Assembly: GCF_018437505.1 (NCBI RefSeq)
Contig: NZ_CP072467.1
Location: 434,001 to 498,000 of the forward strand
Length of the DNA: 64,000 nt
DNA from: Spiractinospora alimapuensis
GTDB lineage: Bacteria > Actinomycetota > Actinomycetes > Streptosporangiales > Streptosporangiaceae
Direction of reading: 5' to 3'
A program made the translations under genes and the position numbers. The notes under the pieces are model-generated. The model was not told the DNA's origin and searched no databases. It saw only the letters and a program-made list of their open reading frames with translations. Shown here in pieces: positions 9,880-18,796 of this stretch; the stretch's first letter is position 1; each line of letters starts with the position of its first letter.

Positions 9880-10457
9880 TCGGCGACGATGACGACCAGG
9901 TCGCGGTACTCCCACTCGACCCGGGGGGTCAGACCCGCCGCGCTCAGCCAGTCGAGTTGCTCGTCCCTTCCGCTGGGCGTGTCGAACACCCCGTCGATCT
10001 CGGTGTGGACGTCCCGCGGGTCCGATGGGACGACGATGTCGGCCAGGGTGAAGCGTCCGCCGGGCCGTAGCGCCGCCGCGACGCGGGTGAAGAGGTCGGC
10101 CTTCTCCGGTCCGTCGAGGTGGTGGATGGCGAGGGTGGAGACCACGGCGTCGAACCCTCCCTCGGGGAGGGGGTCCTGGAGCCGTTGGGTCACCAGGTGG
10201 GTCGAGTCGGGCAGTTGGGTGCGGGCTCGGTCCAGCATGGACGCGTTCTCGTCCACGCCGACCACGGTGGCCGTCGGGTGGGAAGCGAGGATCCGCAGGG
10301 TGGTCTCCCCGGTCCCGATTCCGAGGTCCAACAGGCGACGGACGGGGCGCTGGGCGAACGCGGCGGAGGCGTGTCGCTGCAGGCCGTCGTAGTCGGCGAT
10401 CTCCTCGTCCATGAGTGCGCGGTAGGTGGTCGGGTCGAACGCGAAGGATTCGCTCAT
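9867..10457 (-). CDS. SAM-dependent methyltransferase, class I
   Basis: The 196-aa protein has the Rossmann S-adenosylmethionine-binding motif I, LLDLGIGTGETTLRIL (about residues 42-57), an acidic residue after strand 2 (VVGVDENASML), and the motif IV region FDAVVSTLAIHHLD. The IHHL signature is typical of small-molecule methyltransferases of the Methyltransf_11/25 groups. Nothing indicates the acceptor. It stands alone, convergent with the upstream hydrolase gene. Confidence 0.85.
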   Translation of the reverse strand: MSESFAFDPTTYRALMDEEIADYDGLQRHASAAFAQRPVRRLLDLGIGTGETTLRILASHPTATVVGVDENASMLDRARTQLPDSTHLVTQRLQDPLPEGGFDAVVSTLAIHHLDGPEKADLFTRVAAALRPGGRFTLADIVVPSDPRDVHTEIDGVFDTPSGRDEQLDWLSAAGLTPRVEWEYRDLVVIVADAAP

Positions 10458-10525
10458 ATCCGCCTTCTACCACGCGCGAACGCCGCACGCACCGTGTTTT
10501 CCCGGCCGGCGCTCCTGGCGCGCGG

Positions 10526-10771
10526 TCATTGTCGGTAGTGCTCGACCTCGTTCTCCGAGCGCAGTGCCGCCTCGTTAGGATCCTGGCCGAACTCGCGCCG
10601 TGCCCGGCGCTGACGCAGCAGGTCCCAACACTGGTCGAGCTGTCGCTCCAGTTCCGCGACCCGGGCTCGGTCCTCGTCGGTCGAGCCGCCGGAGGCCAGG
10701 GCGCTCCGCAGGTCGCGTTCCTCCTGCGTCATGTGCTTGATCCTGGCGAAGATGTCGTTGTCGACGCTCAT
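10526..10771 (-). CDS. DUF2630 family small protein
   Basis: This 81-aa, highly charged, helical protein begins MSVDNDIFARIKHMTQEE and continues with a coiled-coil-like heptad stretch (VAELERQLDQCWDLLRQRRARRE, about residues 38-60). It matches the actinobacterial family of unknown function DUF2630 in length and in the conserved N-terminal IxxLVxEE-like and C-terminal RRAR segments. It lacks a signal peptide and is probably cytoplasmic. No function is known. It is divergent from the S4-domain gene. Confidence 0.75.
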   Translation of the reverse strand: MSVDNDIFARIKHMTQEERDLRSALASGGSTDEDRARVAELERQLDQCWDLLRQRRARREFGQDPNEAALRSENEVEHYRQ

Positions 10772-10860
10772 AACCCACCCCGAATCATGTGCTCGTCAGG
10801 TTACTCATTGTAGTTGTCCGGCCTCTGGGGTGGTGGTGGAGAACGACTAGAGTCGCACCC

Positions 10861-11304
10861 ATGGGTGAGGAGACGACACCGACCAGCCCGTCGGGTGAGT
10901 CGGGTGAGGGGCAGCCGCGTCCGCTGCCGCCGGGGCCACCGTCCACACGCGCGGATCGGTGGTTGTGGGCGGTGCGCCTGCTCAAGACGAGAGCCGAGGC
11001 GGCCCAGGCGTGTCGTGGTGGACACGTACGAGTGAACGACCAGTCCGCGAAGGCGGCCAGCCCGGTGCGGGTGGGGGACGTCGTCAAGGTGACCGCCCAT
11101 GGTCAGACACGGATCGTCGAAGTCACCCACGTGCTGGAGAAGCGCGTGGGCGCTCCTATCGCCCAGCGCTGCTACGTGGACCGGACTCCCGCACCTCCCC
11201 CACAGCAGGCGACCCCGGTCGCGCGTCGGGACCGAGGGGCCGGCCGTCCCACGAAACGCGATCGCCGTGTGATTGACCGGACCTTCGGATCGCGGCAGAG
11301 TTAA
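10861..11304 (+). CDS. hslR: S4-domain RNA-binding protein, Hsp15 (HslR) family
   Basis: The 147-aa protein carries one S4 RNA-binding domain, TRADRWLWAVRLLKTRAEAA then GGHVRVNDQSAKAASPVRVGD (about residues 28-75), followed by a basic tail (GAGRPTKRDRRVIDR). This layout matches Hsp15, which binds 50S subunits carrying stranded nascent chains. A Pro-rich N-terminal extension is common in actinobacterial members. The ATG at 10861 is chosen because upstream in-frame sequence is not conserved in character. A ribosome-rescue role would parallel arfB nearby, but that is inference. Confidence 0.85.
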   Translation: MGEETTPTSPSGESGEGQPRPLPPGPPSTRADRWLWAVRLLKTRAEAAQACRGGHVRVNDQSAKAASPVRVGDVVKVTAHGQTRIVEVTHVLEKRVGAPIAQRCYVDRTPAPPPQQATPVARRDRGAGRPTKRDRRVIDRTFGSRQS

Positions 11305-11328
11305 CGCGCCCAATATCACTGCCGGTGA

Positions 11329-11354
11329 GTTTTACTCGAGGTTCTCGGTAAAAC
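11329..11354. terminator. Stem-loop in AT-rich gap after hslR
   Basis: GTTTTAC (11329-11335) pairs with GTAAAAC (11348-11354), and the interior CGAG/CTCG extends the stem with one bulged base. It follows the hslR stop by about 25 bp, and a run of seven T residues begins about 30 bp further on. A terminator is most likely; an operator for the downstream phosphodiesterase gene is possible. Confidence 0.45.
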
Positions 11355-11490
11355 GCCATTCATGGTTACGCAAACGCACGGGAGTTTTTTTCCTTTGTGA
11401 TGAAAAATGTCCCGGTTTGTGCATCAATTTGTCACCCGCGCTGCGGAGGGTGTTGCCGGTAGCTCTTGATCTACGACACCGAGGAGTGCC

Positions 11491-12456
11491 GTGACGTTGC
11501 AGGTTCCGTTAATCCCGCACACCCGTACCTCCGCTCCCGCGCCCCGCACTCGCCGTTGGGTGCGGACCGCGGCCACGACGGCTGTCAGCTTCGCGTTCCT
11601 GCTGGGTGGAACCGCGACGGCCAACGCAGACACGGTGGAGAGCGACGACGTCGAGAGCGCGAGCTGGGGCATGCCCCGGCCCGACCTGATCGACGTCGCG
11701 CACCGTGGGGCGTCGGCGTACGCGCCGGAGAACACGCTGGTGGCCTACGAGGTCGCGGACGATCTGGGCACGCACATGGCCGAGATCGACGTCCAGCGCA
11801 CCGCGGACGGCGAGCTCGTGCTGATGCACGACGTCACCCTGATTCGCACCACAAACGTCGAAGAGGTGTTCCCGGACCGCGACTCCTACAACGTCGGCGA
11901 CTTCACCCTGGAGGAAATGCGTCAGCTCGACGCGGGGTCGTGGTTCGACGAGTCCTTCGCCGGCGAACCCATCCCGACCCTCGGTGAGGCGCTCGACCTC
12001 TTCGAGGAGCTGGACCTGCCCATGCTCCTCGAGGCGAAGTCCACGAGCCTGTATCCGGGGATCGAGGAGGACATCGCCGAGGAACTCTGGCAGCGCTCCT
12101 ACTGGAACCGGCCCGGCCGTCCATTCGAGCCACACCGCCTGGTGATCCAGGCGTTCGAGTGGGACACCATGGAACGCTCCAAGGAGCTGTTGCCACGGAT
12201 TCCGCACGGGCTTCTCGGTCGCGTGGACGAGTCGGAGATCGAGGACTACGCCCAGTGGGCGGACCAGATCAACCCGAACCAGAACACCATCGACGCCGAC
12301 TACGTCGAGGCGGTGCAGGACGCGGGTCTGGAGATCTACGTCTACACCGTGAACAGCGAGAGCGACATCAATCGGGCGATCGACAACGGTGTCAACGGGA
12401 TCATCAGTGACTACCCGGACCGCGTGCTGGAGATCATGGCCGAACGCGATGTCTGA
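11491..12456 (+). CDS. glpQ: Secreted glycerophosphodiester phosphodiesterase
   Basis: The 321-aa precursor has a Sec-type signal peptide (basic residues 20-26, hydrophobic core to about residue 40, cleavage near ATANA). The GDPD TIM-barrel catalytic elements follow: HRG (about 71-73), PENT (79-82), the metal-binding Glu/Asp in AEIDVQ (about 98-100), and HD (113-114). It hydrolyses glycerophosphodiesters to glycerol-3-phosphate and an alcohol outside the cell. The GTG start at 11491 has a GAGGAG ribosome site 5 bp upstream. A strong terminator follows. Phosphate control is plausible but no clear PHO box is visible. Confidence 0.9.
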   Translation: MTLQVPLIPHTRTSAPAPRTRRWVRTAATTAVSFAFLLGGTATANADTVESDDVESASWGMPRPDLIDVAHRGASAYAPENTLVAYEVADDLGTHMAEIDVQRTADGELVLMHDVTLIRTTNVEEVFPDRDSYNVGDFTLEEMRQLDAGSWFDESFAGEPIPTLGEALDLFEELDLPMLLEAKSTSLYPGIEEDIAEELWQRSYWNRPGRPFEPHRLVIQAFEWDTMERSKELLPRIPHGLLGRVDESEIEDYAQWADQINPNQNTIDADYVEAVQDAGLEIYVYTVNSESDINRAIDNGVNGIISDYPDRVLEIMAERDV

Positions 12457-12480
12457 CTGAGTCGTCCGTAAGCGGTTCTC

Positions 12481-12513
12481 GGGGTGTGGTGCCGGTTGGT
12501 ACCACACCCCTTT
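12481..12513 (+). terminator. Rho-independent-like terminator after the phosphodiesterase gene
   Basis: A perfect 10-bp stem, GGGGTGTGGT (12481-12490) with ACCACACCCC (12501-12510), is extended inside the loop by three more pairs around GGTT and is followed by TTT. It lies 24 bp after the stop codon. Confidence 0.85.
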
Positions 12514-12611
12514 CGTCGCGGTGCTACCGATATCACCCAATAGTTACGGATCGCGACCTGATGCGGCCACACCGTTGACGGAAAGCCGAAGCCCCCCGGC
12601 ACCGTTGAGAC

Positions 12612-13835
12612 ATGTCTCACATCCCCCCGCCACGCAAACGCCGCGTAATCCACCGATTCGGTCCGGCCCATCGCCGATCACTCGCCGCCCTCACCACCCT
12701 CGCCCTCCTGCTGTGCGCGTGTGGGGACGACGGAGACGCCCCCGAAGCACAGGACAGATCAGAAGAGGAACGAGAGGACGAACAACAACCCCCCGAGCCG
12801 CGCACCGTCACCGTCCTGGGCGCGGGTGACCTCCTCATCCACAGCACGGTGTGGCAGCAGGCCGAGGCGCACGGCGACGGCACCTTCGACTTCGCCCCGA
12901 TGATGGACGGCCTCGCCCCCACGATCGGTGAAGCCGACCTCGCCCTGTGCCACCTCGAGGTGCCGCTCGGTGAACCCGAGGGGCCCTTCTCCGGATACCC
13001 CATGTTCCAGGCGCCGCCCCAACTCACCGACGCCCTGGTGGAGTGGGGCTACGACGGCTGCTCCACCGCCTCCAACCACACCCTTGACCAGGGCACCGAC
13101 GGCATCGTGCGCACGCTGGACGCGTTGGAGGACGCCGACCTCGGCGCCGCCGGCAGCGCACGGGACGAACAGGAGGCCGCGGAGACACAGATCTACGAGG
13201 TCGCCACCGACGACGGGGATCCGGTGAGCGTCGCGCAGCTCTCCTACACCTACGGGTTCAACGGGATGACCCTGCCCGAGGGGCAGGAGTGGATGGGCAA
13301 CCTGATCGACGCCGAGACGATCCTCGCCGACGCCCAGACCGCGACGGAGGCCGGGGCCGACCTCGTCACGGTCGCGATGCACTGGGGTGAGGAGTACGTC
13401 CACGACGCCACACAGGAACAACGGGACCTGGCCGCGGAGCTGCTCGCCTCCGAGGACATCGACGTGATATTCGGCCACCACGCCCACGTCGTGCAGCCCG
13501 TCGACGAGTTCGACGGCGACTGGGTCATCTACGGGATGGGCAACCAGCTCTCCGGCCAGCACGTCGTTGGCACCCCCCAACGGGAGGGGGCCATGGCCCA
13601 GGTCACCTTCGTGGAGGACGCGCAGGGGCAGTGGAGCACCGACGCCGTGGAGATCGTGCCGACGTGGCTGGCCACCGACCCACTGCGCGTGGTCCACCTC
13701 GCCGACGAACTCGCCGACCCCGATCTCCCCGACGCCCAGCGTGAGGAGTTCCAGGGCGCCTACGACCGCATCACCGGACACATCGACGGTCTCGGCGCCC
13801 TGGACCACGGAGCGGAGGTCACCCCGGTCGACTAG
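12612..13835 (+). CDS. CapA family lipoprotein (metallophosphoesterase-like, poly-gamma-glutamate-type)
   Basis: The 407-aa product has a lipoprotein signal peptide: basic N terminus, hydrophobic core, and a lipobox ending LLLCAC at about residues 33-38. An acidic linker (EEEREDEQQPPEP) leads to a CapA/PGA_cap domain. Domain signatures are GAGDLLIHSTVW at its start, CHLEVPLG, ASNHTLDQG, MHWGEEYV and GHHAHVVQP, which carry the His and Asp/Asn residues that bind metals in this calcineurin-like fold. Members are tied to capsule or peptide handling at the cell surface. No other polyglutamate genes lie nearby, so the role is open. Confidence 0.85.
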   Translation: MSHIPPPRKRRVIHRFGPAHRRSLAALTTLALLLCACGDDGDAPEAQDRSEEEREDEQQPPEPRTVTVLGAGDLLIHSTVWQQAEAHGDGTFDFAPMMDGLAPTIGEADLALCHLEVPLGEPEGPFSGYPMFQAPPQLTDALVEWGYDGCSTASNHTLDQGTDGIVRTLDALEDADLGAAGSARDEQEAAETQIYEVATDDGDPVSVAQLSYTYGFNGMTLPEGQEWMGNLIDAETILADAQTATEAGADLVTVAMHWGEEYVHDATQEQRDLAAELLASEDIDVIFGHHAHVVQPVDEFDGDWVIYGMGNQLSGQHVVGTPQREGAMAQVTFVEDAQGQWSTDAVEIVPTWLATDPLRVVHLADELADPDLPDAQREEFQGAYDRITGHIDGLGALDHGAEVTPVD

Positions 13836-14722
13836 CTCCCCGTCAGCGGGGAGTCACCGCGCGCCGTGAGGAACGCCCGGAGGTGTCGCAGGAGCTCCTC
13901 CGGGCGTTCCTCGGGAACGAAGTGTCCGCAGCGCTCGATCGCGGTGCCCGTCACGTCCTCCGCGTACTCGCGCCAGATGTCCAGCGTCGGTAGCCGCGCC
14001 GGCAATCCCACCGACCCCCACAGGGCCAGGAGCGGGGCGGTGACGCGGCGCCCGGCCGTCGCGTCCTCCTCGTCGTGGGCGAGGTCGACGTCCTGCGCCC
14101 GGTAGTCGTCGAACCCCGCGCGGAGTGCCCCGGGGCGGGAGAACGCACGCACGTAGTCGTCAACGGCCTCGGGCGGCAGCGCGTCCCGGTTGTAGGTCCA
14201 TCGCTCGAAGAAGTACTCGAGGTAGCCGCGAACGTCCGGTGAGACCAGGCGTTCAGGGAGGTCATGTTGCATGTGAAACAACCAGTGCCAGTAACCGGCG
14301 GCGACCGTCGCGTCCAGGCGGCGGAACATCTCCCGCGTCGGTACGACGTCCAACACGACGAGCCGGCTGACCTGGTCGGGCCGGTCCAGCGCCCAACGGT
14401 GCCCCACCCGGGCTCCGCGGTCGTGGCCGATGACGGTCGCTGAGTCGAAGCCCAGATGTTCGACGAGTCCGGCCATGTCGGCGGCCATCTGACGCTTGTC
14501 GTAGCCGTGTCCGGGCTTGTCGCTCGTGCCGTAGCCGCGCAGGTCCGCGGCGACGACCGTGTGGTCCCGCGCGAGGTCGTCGATGACCAGGTCCCAGCAC
14601 CGTCGGGTCTGTGGCCACCCGTGGAGAAGCACCAACAGCGGGCCGTCGCCGGCGCGGGTGTAGCCGATGCGCACGCCCTCCACCTGAGCGAAGTCGTGGT
14701 GACGGACCGGGTCTTGCGTCAT
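13832..14722 (-). CDS. Alpha/beta hydrolase, epoxide-hydrolase / haloacetate-dehalogenase type
   Basis: The 296-aa enzyme has the HGWPQT oxyanion motif (about residue 36), the nucleophile segment VIGHDRGARVGHRWA with Asp as probable nucleophile, and a late catalytic His in ERCGHFVPEERPEE. These together are typical of haloacetate dehalogenases and soluble epoxide hydrolases. The ATG at 14722 has GGAGG 6-7 bp upstream. It lies 17 bp after the preceding maleylpyruvate-isomerase-like gene and probably shares its transcript. Its stop overlaps the CapA stop on the other strand. Confidence 0.85.
   Translation of the reverse strand: MTQDPVRHHDFAQVEGVRIGYTRAGDGPLLVLLHGWPQTRRCWDLVIDDLARDHTVVAADLRGYGTSDKPGHGYDKRQMAADMAGLVEHLGFDSATVIGHDRGARVGHRWALDRPDQVSRLVVLDVVPTREMFRRLDATVAAGYWHWLFHMQHDLPERLVSPDVRGYLEYFFERWTYNRDALPPEAVDDYVRAFSRPGALRAGFDDYRAQDVDLAHDEEDATAGRRVTAPLLALWGSVGLPARLPTLDIWREYAEDVTGTAIERCGHFVPEERPEELLRHLRAFLTARGDSPLTGS
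13836..13853. terminator. Hairpin at overlapping convergent gene ends
   Basis: CTCCCCG (13836-13842) pairs perfectly with CGGGGAG (13847-13853) around TCAG. It starts just past the CapA stop codon and lies in the last codons of the opposite-strand hydrolase gene, so it may end both transcripts. Confidence 0.55.
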
Positions 14723-14739
14723 TTCTACCTCCAGGGGGA

Positions 14740-15432
14740 TCAACCGAGCGCGAAGAGGGTGATGCCGTGTTCGCGCAGCAGACGACGTTCGCCGGACGTG
14801 ACGGGGTCGCGTCCGGTCGCCTTGGCCACCATAACGGCGTCGTCCCGGCCCAGGGAGGACGCCGCGTCGACGGGGGTCGGGCCGAGCAGGAGATCGACGA
14901 CGGCGGACAGGCCCGCCGGGCTGCTCCATCGGTCGGTCGCGGTCCCCTTGGCGAGGTCGATGCCGTGGAGGACCAGTTCGACGACGCGGGTGAGGACGTA
15001 GTCGCGAAGGAGCATCGCGTCGCCGTGTCGCGTGCGGACGATCCGGTCCGGTGGTTGCGTGGCGCACTGGTGGGCGACCGTTCGCCATGTGTGGTCGAAG
15101 TGGTCGATGAGCGCCGCCCTCGTGGGGAACGCGTGGGCACGGTGGCGGGCTGACTGGACGCGTTCGTCACTGGCCGCGGTCGTGAGTGCCTGCCCCTCGA
15201 GGTAGTACCGGGTGGGGTCGGTGTCCGCGACCGTCGGGGGGTCCGGCGCGCGGAGCATGGCGGGCACCCGCTCCACCGTCATCAGGACGTGGGCGAAGAG
15301 CTCCCGGTTGCTCCACGGAGGGCATGGCGAGGGCAGGTCCCACGCCGCCCCGGGGAGAGCGCGTGCGTTGGCGGTGAGGCGCTCGGCCTCGGCCCGCATC
15401 GCCGCGATCTCGGGGAGGTGGTCCTCGTCCAT
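14740..15432 (-). CDS. Maleylpyruvate isomerase N-terminal / DinB-like metal-binding protein
   Basis: The 230-aa product has the mycothiol-dependent maleylpyruvate isomerase-like (MDMPI_N, DinB-superfamily) helical bundle. Signatures are DLPSPCPPWSNRELFAHV (about residues 33-50), whose W-x-x-x-x-L-x-x-H element carries a metal-ligand His, and a later DYVLTRVVELVLHGIDLA with further His/Glu ligands. Such proteins act with mycothiol, the actinobacterial thiol. The ATG at 15432 overlaps the upstream TGA (TGATG), indicating translational coupling to the prolyl aminopeptidase gene. The actual substrate is unknown. Confidence 0.75.
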   Translation of the reverse strand: MDEDHLPEIAAMRAEAERLTANARALPGAAWDLPSPCPPWSNRELFAHVLMTVERVPAMLRAPDPPTVADTDPTRYYLEGQALTTAASDERVQSARHRAHAFPTRAALIDHFDHTWRTVAHQCATQPPDRIVRTRHGDAMLLRDYVLTRVVELVLHGIDLAKGTATDRWSSPAGLSAVVDLLLGPTPVDAASSLGRDDAVMVAKATGRDPVTSGERRLLREHGITLFALG

Positions 15433-16394
15433 CACGGTGCCCGGAACTCGACGAACCGGTCGCTGGCGGCGACGATCTCCGTGGTCATGGGGGTTGCGCC
15501 GTGACCGGCCCCGTCGACGAGAACGAGTTCGGCGTCGGGCCAGGCGCGGGCGATGCGCCAGGCGACGTCGGGAGGCCCGCTGATGTCACGGCGACCGTGG
15601 ATCAGGACGCCCGGGATGCCGGCGAGGTGTGCGGCGCCGCGCTCGAGCTCACCGTCGTCGAGGAAAGCGGCGTTGCTCCAGTAGTGGGTGACGAGGCGGG
15701 CGAAGGTCATACGGAACGCGGGATCGGCGTAGCGCGGGTTGGGGCTGTGGGGGGCGGCGGCCGCGACGTGGGTGTCCTCCCACGCGCACCAGTCGCGGGC
15801 GGCGCGTTCCCGTACCGCGGGGTCCGGGTCGGCGAGGAGTTGGGCGTAGGCGGCCGCCAGCTCGTGGTCGCCGTGCGCGGTGGGCGCGCCCGCCCGGAGG
15901 CGGTGCCAGGCCTCGGGGAACACGCGTCCCATGTCGCGGGTGATCCACTCGACCTCGCGGCGGGTGGTGTTGGTGACGGCGCACAGCAGCACCGCGTTCA
16001 CCCGGCGGGGGTGGCGTTGGGCGTAGGCGAGGCCGAGGGTGCACCCCCAGGAGACGCCGAAGACGACCCAGGAGTCGATGCCGAGGTGTTCGCGGAGCCG
16101 TTCGATGTCCTCGACGAGATGGTGGGTGGTGTTGACTGTCAGGTCCGTCGCGGGGTCGCCCGCGTCGGGCGTGCTGCGACCGCTGCCGCGCTGGTCGAAC
16201 AGGGTGATCCGGTAGGCGTCCGGGTCGAAGAACCGCGCGAGGTCGGGATGGCTGCCGCTGCCGGGGCCGCCGTGCAGGACGACCACCGGGGTTCCCTCAG
16301 GGGTGCCCCGGGACTCCCAGTAGACGCGATTCCCGTCGCCGACGTCGAGCATTCCCTGGGCGAAGGGCTCGGTCACGCTGTAGCCCGCGGACAT
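15432..16394 (-). CDS. pip: Prolyl aminopeptidase (proline iminopeptidase), S33 family
   Basis: This 320-aa cytoplasmic peptidase removes N-terminal proline. It shows the family signatures HGGPGSGSHPDLARFFDP (about residues 41-58), FDQRGSGRSTP, the nucleophile elbow GVSWGCTLGLAYAQ, and the late segments GRRDISGPP (Asp) and GAGHGAT (His), completing a Ser-Asp-His triad. Length matches the monomeric bacterial enzyme (about 310-320 aa). It is the first gene of a three-gene minus-strand unit with the MDMPI-like and hydrolase genes. Confidence 0.92.
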   Translation of the reverse strand: MSAGYSVTEPFAQGMLDVGDGNRVYWESRGTPEGTPVVVLHGGPGSGSHPDLARFFDPDAYRITLFDQRGSGRSTPDAGDPATDLTVNTTHHLVEDIERLREHLGIDSWVVFGVSWGCTLGLAYAQRHPRRVNAVLLCAVTNTTRREVEWITRDMGRVFPEAWHRLRAGAPTAHGDHELAAAYAQLLADPDPAVRERAARDWCAWEDTHVAAAAPHSPNPRYADPAFRMTFARLVTHYWSNAAFLDDGELERGAAHLAGIPGVLIHGRRDISGPPDVAWRIARAWPDAELVLVDGAGHGATPMTTEIVAASDRFVEFRAP

Positions 16395-16556
16395 GACATC
16401 CCTTCCGTTGTGAACCGGGTTCGTGATCCTACCGGTGGCCCGCAGGCGCAGCTAGGGGATCGGTCGGGGCGGTGCCGGGGGATCACCGGATGTCCTGGAT
16501 GTCCGATTCTGGGATGATCATCGTCGTTGGATCTCTTACGTGGCAGGGGTTAGGCG

Positions 16557-18080
16557 ATGGCGCGGGTCTCCCGACGGGCGGTACTGAAGTACGGGGCGAT
16601 TGGGATGTCGGTGACGGCGCTCGCTTCCGGTGGCGGAGTCGGGTGGGCGTTCCTGGACGCGACGACGGACACCGCCGACCGGTTGGACTTCGACAATGCG
16701 TTGGCGATCCCTCCACTCGCCGACTCCGAGGTCGACGACGACGGGCGGCGAACCTTCGCGCTGGAGGCCGACATCGGCGAGCTCCAGATTCATCCCGGCG
16801 AGGCGACGACGACGTGGGGGCTCAACGGCGACTATCTCGGTCCCACACTGCGAGCCACCCGGGGCGAAACCGTCGCGATCAGCGTCACCAACAACATCGG
16901 GGAGACCACGAGCCTGCACTGGCACGGCATGCACCTGCCCGCCGCGATGGACGGAGGCCCCCACCAGGAGATCGACCCCGGGGACACCTGGACCCCCACG
17001 TGGACGATCGACCAGCCGGCGGCGACCCTCTGGTACCACCCACACCCGCACGGCGCGACCGCGCAGCACGTCTACCGGGGGGCGGCCGGTCTGTTCCTCG
17101 TCGACGATCCCGAGGCGGACGCGCTGGGGCTGCCCAGCGAGTACGGCGTCGACGACATTCCCGTGATCGTCCAGGACAAGAACTTCGACCGGGCGAACCA
17201 GTTCAACGAGTCACCGACCCTGATGGGCGACGTCGGCATCGTCGGGGACACCATCCTGGTCAATGGGACCCACGCCCCCTACCTGGAGGTGGGCCACGAA
17301 CTCGTGCGGCTTCGCCTGCTCAACGCCTCCAACGCCCGGGTCTTCGCGTTCGGCTTCGTCGACGAACGCGAGTTCCAGCTCATCGCCACCGACGGAGGAC
17401 TGCTCCCCGCTCCGCACACCATGACCCGGATCCAGCTCTCCCCCGGTGAACGCGCCGAGATCCTGGTGTCCTTCACCCCCGACGAGGAGGTCGTGCTGCG
17501 CGGCTTCCCGCCCGACCTGGGGCGGGTGGGCGCCTGGTCGAGCCGGTTCGACGGCGGCGACGACACCTTCGACATCCTCCAGGTCCGAACCGCCTCGGAG
17601 CTCCACTCCGCCCCGGCGATCCCCGAGGAGTTGGCCCCCGCACCCGATCTGGATCTCGACGGAGTCGAGAACCCCACCCGGGTCTTCCAACTGGCGGGGC
17701 GCAGTATCAACAACGAGCACATGGACATGCGTCGGATCAACTTCGCCACCACCGTCGACTCCGTGGAGATCTGGGAGGTGTTCAACGGCCACGCCACCCA
17801 CCACAACTTCCACGTCCACGACGTCCAGTTCCAGGTGATCAGCGTCGACGGCGTCGAACCTCCGCCGGAACTGCGGGGTTGGAAGGACACGATCTTCCTG
17901 CCGCCCTACGAGCGCTTCCGGATCGCCATGCACTTCAAGAACTACACCGACCCCGACGTGCCGTACATGTACCACTGCCACATCCTCTACCACGAGGACC
18001 AGGGCATGATGGGCCAGTTCGTCGTCGTCGAGCCCGGCCAGGAACCGGGACTGCCCGAAACCGACCACGCGGCGCACTGA
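16557..18080 (+). CDS. Multicopper oxidase, Tat-exported (CotA / bilirubin oxidase-like)
   Basis: The 507-aa precursor begins with a twin-arginine signal (VSRRAVLKYG, then a hydrophobic core), so it is folded with copper before export. All copper motifs are present: LHWHGMH (about 120-126), HPHPHG (161-166), HNFHVHD in the third domain, and YHCHILYHEDQGMMG (from about residue 472), whose Cys is the type-1 ligand with Met as axial ligand. It should couple one-electron oxidation of phenols, bilirubin-like compounds or metals to reduction of O2 to water. It stands alone. Confidence 0.94.
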   Translation: MARVSRRAVLKYGAIGMSVTALASGGGVGWAFLDATTDTADRLDFDNALAIPPLADSEVDDDGRRTFALEADIGELQIHPGEATTTWGLNGDYLGPTLRATRGETVAISVTNNIGETTSLHWHGMHLPAAMDGGPHQEIDPGDTWTPTWTIDQPAATLWYHPHPHGATAQHVYRGAAGLFLVDDPEADALGLPSEYGVDDIPVIVQDKNFDRANQFNESPTLMGDVGIVGDTILVNGTHAPYLEVGHELVRLRLLNASNARVFAFGFVDEREFQLIATDGGLLPAPHTMTRIQLSPGERAEILVSFTPDEEVVLRGFPPDLGRVGAWSSRFDGGDDTFDILQVRTASELHSAPAIPEELAPAPDLDLDGVENPTRVFQLAGRSINNEHMDMRRINFATTVDSVEIWEVFNGHATHHNFHVHDVQFQVISVDGVEPPPELRGWKDTIFLPPYERFRIAMHFKNYTDPDVPYMYHCHILYHEDQGMMGQFVVVEPGQEPGLPETDHAAH

Positions 18081-18101
18081 CCCGCGAGGCGTCGGCCGTC
18101 G

Positions 18102-18389
18102 TCAGCGGGACCGGTAGGCGTCTCCCCGGTGTTCGACTGCGGTAACTGTGACCGTCCGAGACTCGTCATCGATCCCATACAGAACGCGGTATGTGCCGCG
18201 ACGCGCGGAATATGTTCCGTCGTAGGGCGGCAACAGGAGTTCCTTTCCTACACGACGGGGATTATCCAGTAGTACCGATGTGATGAACTCGCAGACCGCG
18301 TGGGCGACCTTTTGCGGAAGCCGGTTTGAGAGTGCCCGCGCCACCGGAGCAGCTATCACAAGGTGATATCGGGTTTTGATGTCATTCAC
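18102..18389 (-). CDS. relE: RelE/ParE-family mRNA interferase toxin
   Basis: The 95-aa basic protein has the RelE fold pattern: an N-terminal strand (YHLVIAAPVARAL), two helices, and C-terminal strands GTYRVLYGIDDESRTVTVTAVEHRGDAYR carrying the conserved Arg-x-x-Y and His-Arg residues of ribosome-dependent mRNA endonucleases. Its ATG overlaps the end of the antitoxin gene by 8 bp, so it is translated after the antitoxin, as usual for such pairs. It would cut mRNA in the ribosomal A site when the antitoxin is lost. Confidence 0.9.
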   Translation of the reverse strand: MNDIKTRYHLVIAAPVARALSNRLPQKVAHAVCEFITSVLLDNPRRVGKELLLPPYDGTYSARRGTYRVLYGIDDESRTVTVTAVEHRGDAYRSR

Positions 18390-18660
18390 CGCGATGCTCG
18401 GCCATCAGGGATCGAAGCTGATCGACGTCGAGAACATCACCCTGCTCTCGGGCGATTTTGGACTCGGCGAGTTGGCCCATGAGCTCCGGACTGCTGAGTA
18501 CCTCCAACGTCTCCTCCAAGGCGTCCAGATCGTCGGCGGACATGATGACCGCGGCGACCTCACCGTGTCGGGTGATGGTGACGCGTTGATGCGTGCGCTG
18601 TACGTCATCGACGAGTTCGGACAATCGATTGCGTGCCTCGGTGAGGGGCAATGTCTCCAT
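18382..18660 (-). CDS. Phd/YefM-family antitoxin
   Basis: The 92-aa product begins METLPLTEARNRLSELVDDVQ, the standard Phd/YefM DNA-binding N terminus (about residues 1-55, ending VAAVIMSADDLDALEETLEVL). A variable acidic C terminus wraps and neutralises the toxin. The ATG at 18660 matches the family start; upstream in-frame sequence does not. The gene precedes and overlaps relE and should repress the pair through palindromes just upstream (18692-18703 and 18722-18741). Confidence 0.9.
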   Translation of the reverse strand: METLPLTEARNRLSELVDDVQRTHQRVTITRHGEVAAVIMSADDLDALEETLEVLSSPELMGQLAESKIAREQGDVLDVDQLRSLMAEHRGE

Positions 18661-18691
18661 GACACGAAGACTATCTAAAATCTGGCGTGAT

Positions 18692-18741
18692 GTCTGTGCA
18701 GACTGTCCGCGGGCTCGCGAACCTATGCACTCCGGCATAGG
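18692..18741. promoter_or_regulatory. Palindromes in the divergent antitoxin / histidine-kinase promoter region
   Basis: GTCTG-TG-CAGAC (18692-18703) and CCTATGC-actccg-GCATAGG (18722-18741) are inverted repeats in the gap upstream of the Phd antitoxin. A TAGATA -10-like box for the antitoxin lies between them and the start codon. The first palindrome is well placed as the antitoxin operator; the role of the second is unclear. Confidence 0.45.
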
Positions 18742-18796
18742 CGTGCCGTGCGGATCCGGCGATGCGGGGCGGCCGTCTGACGCTCACCATGGAGGG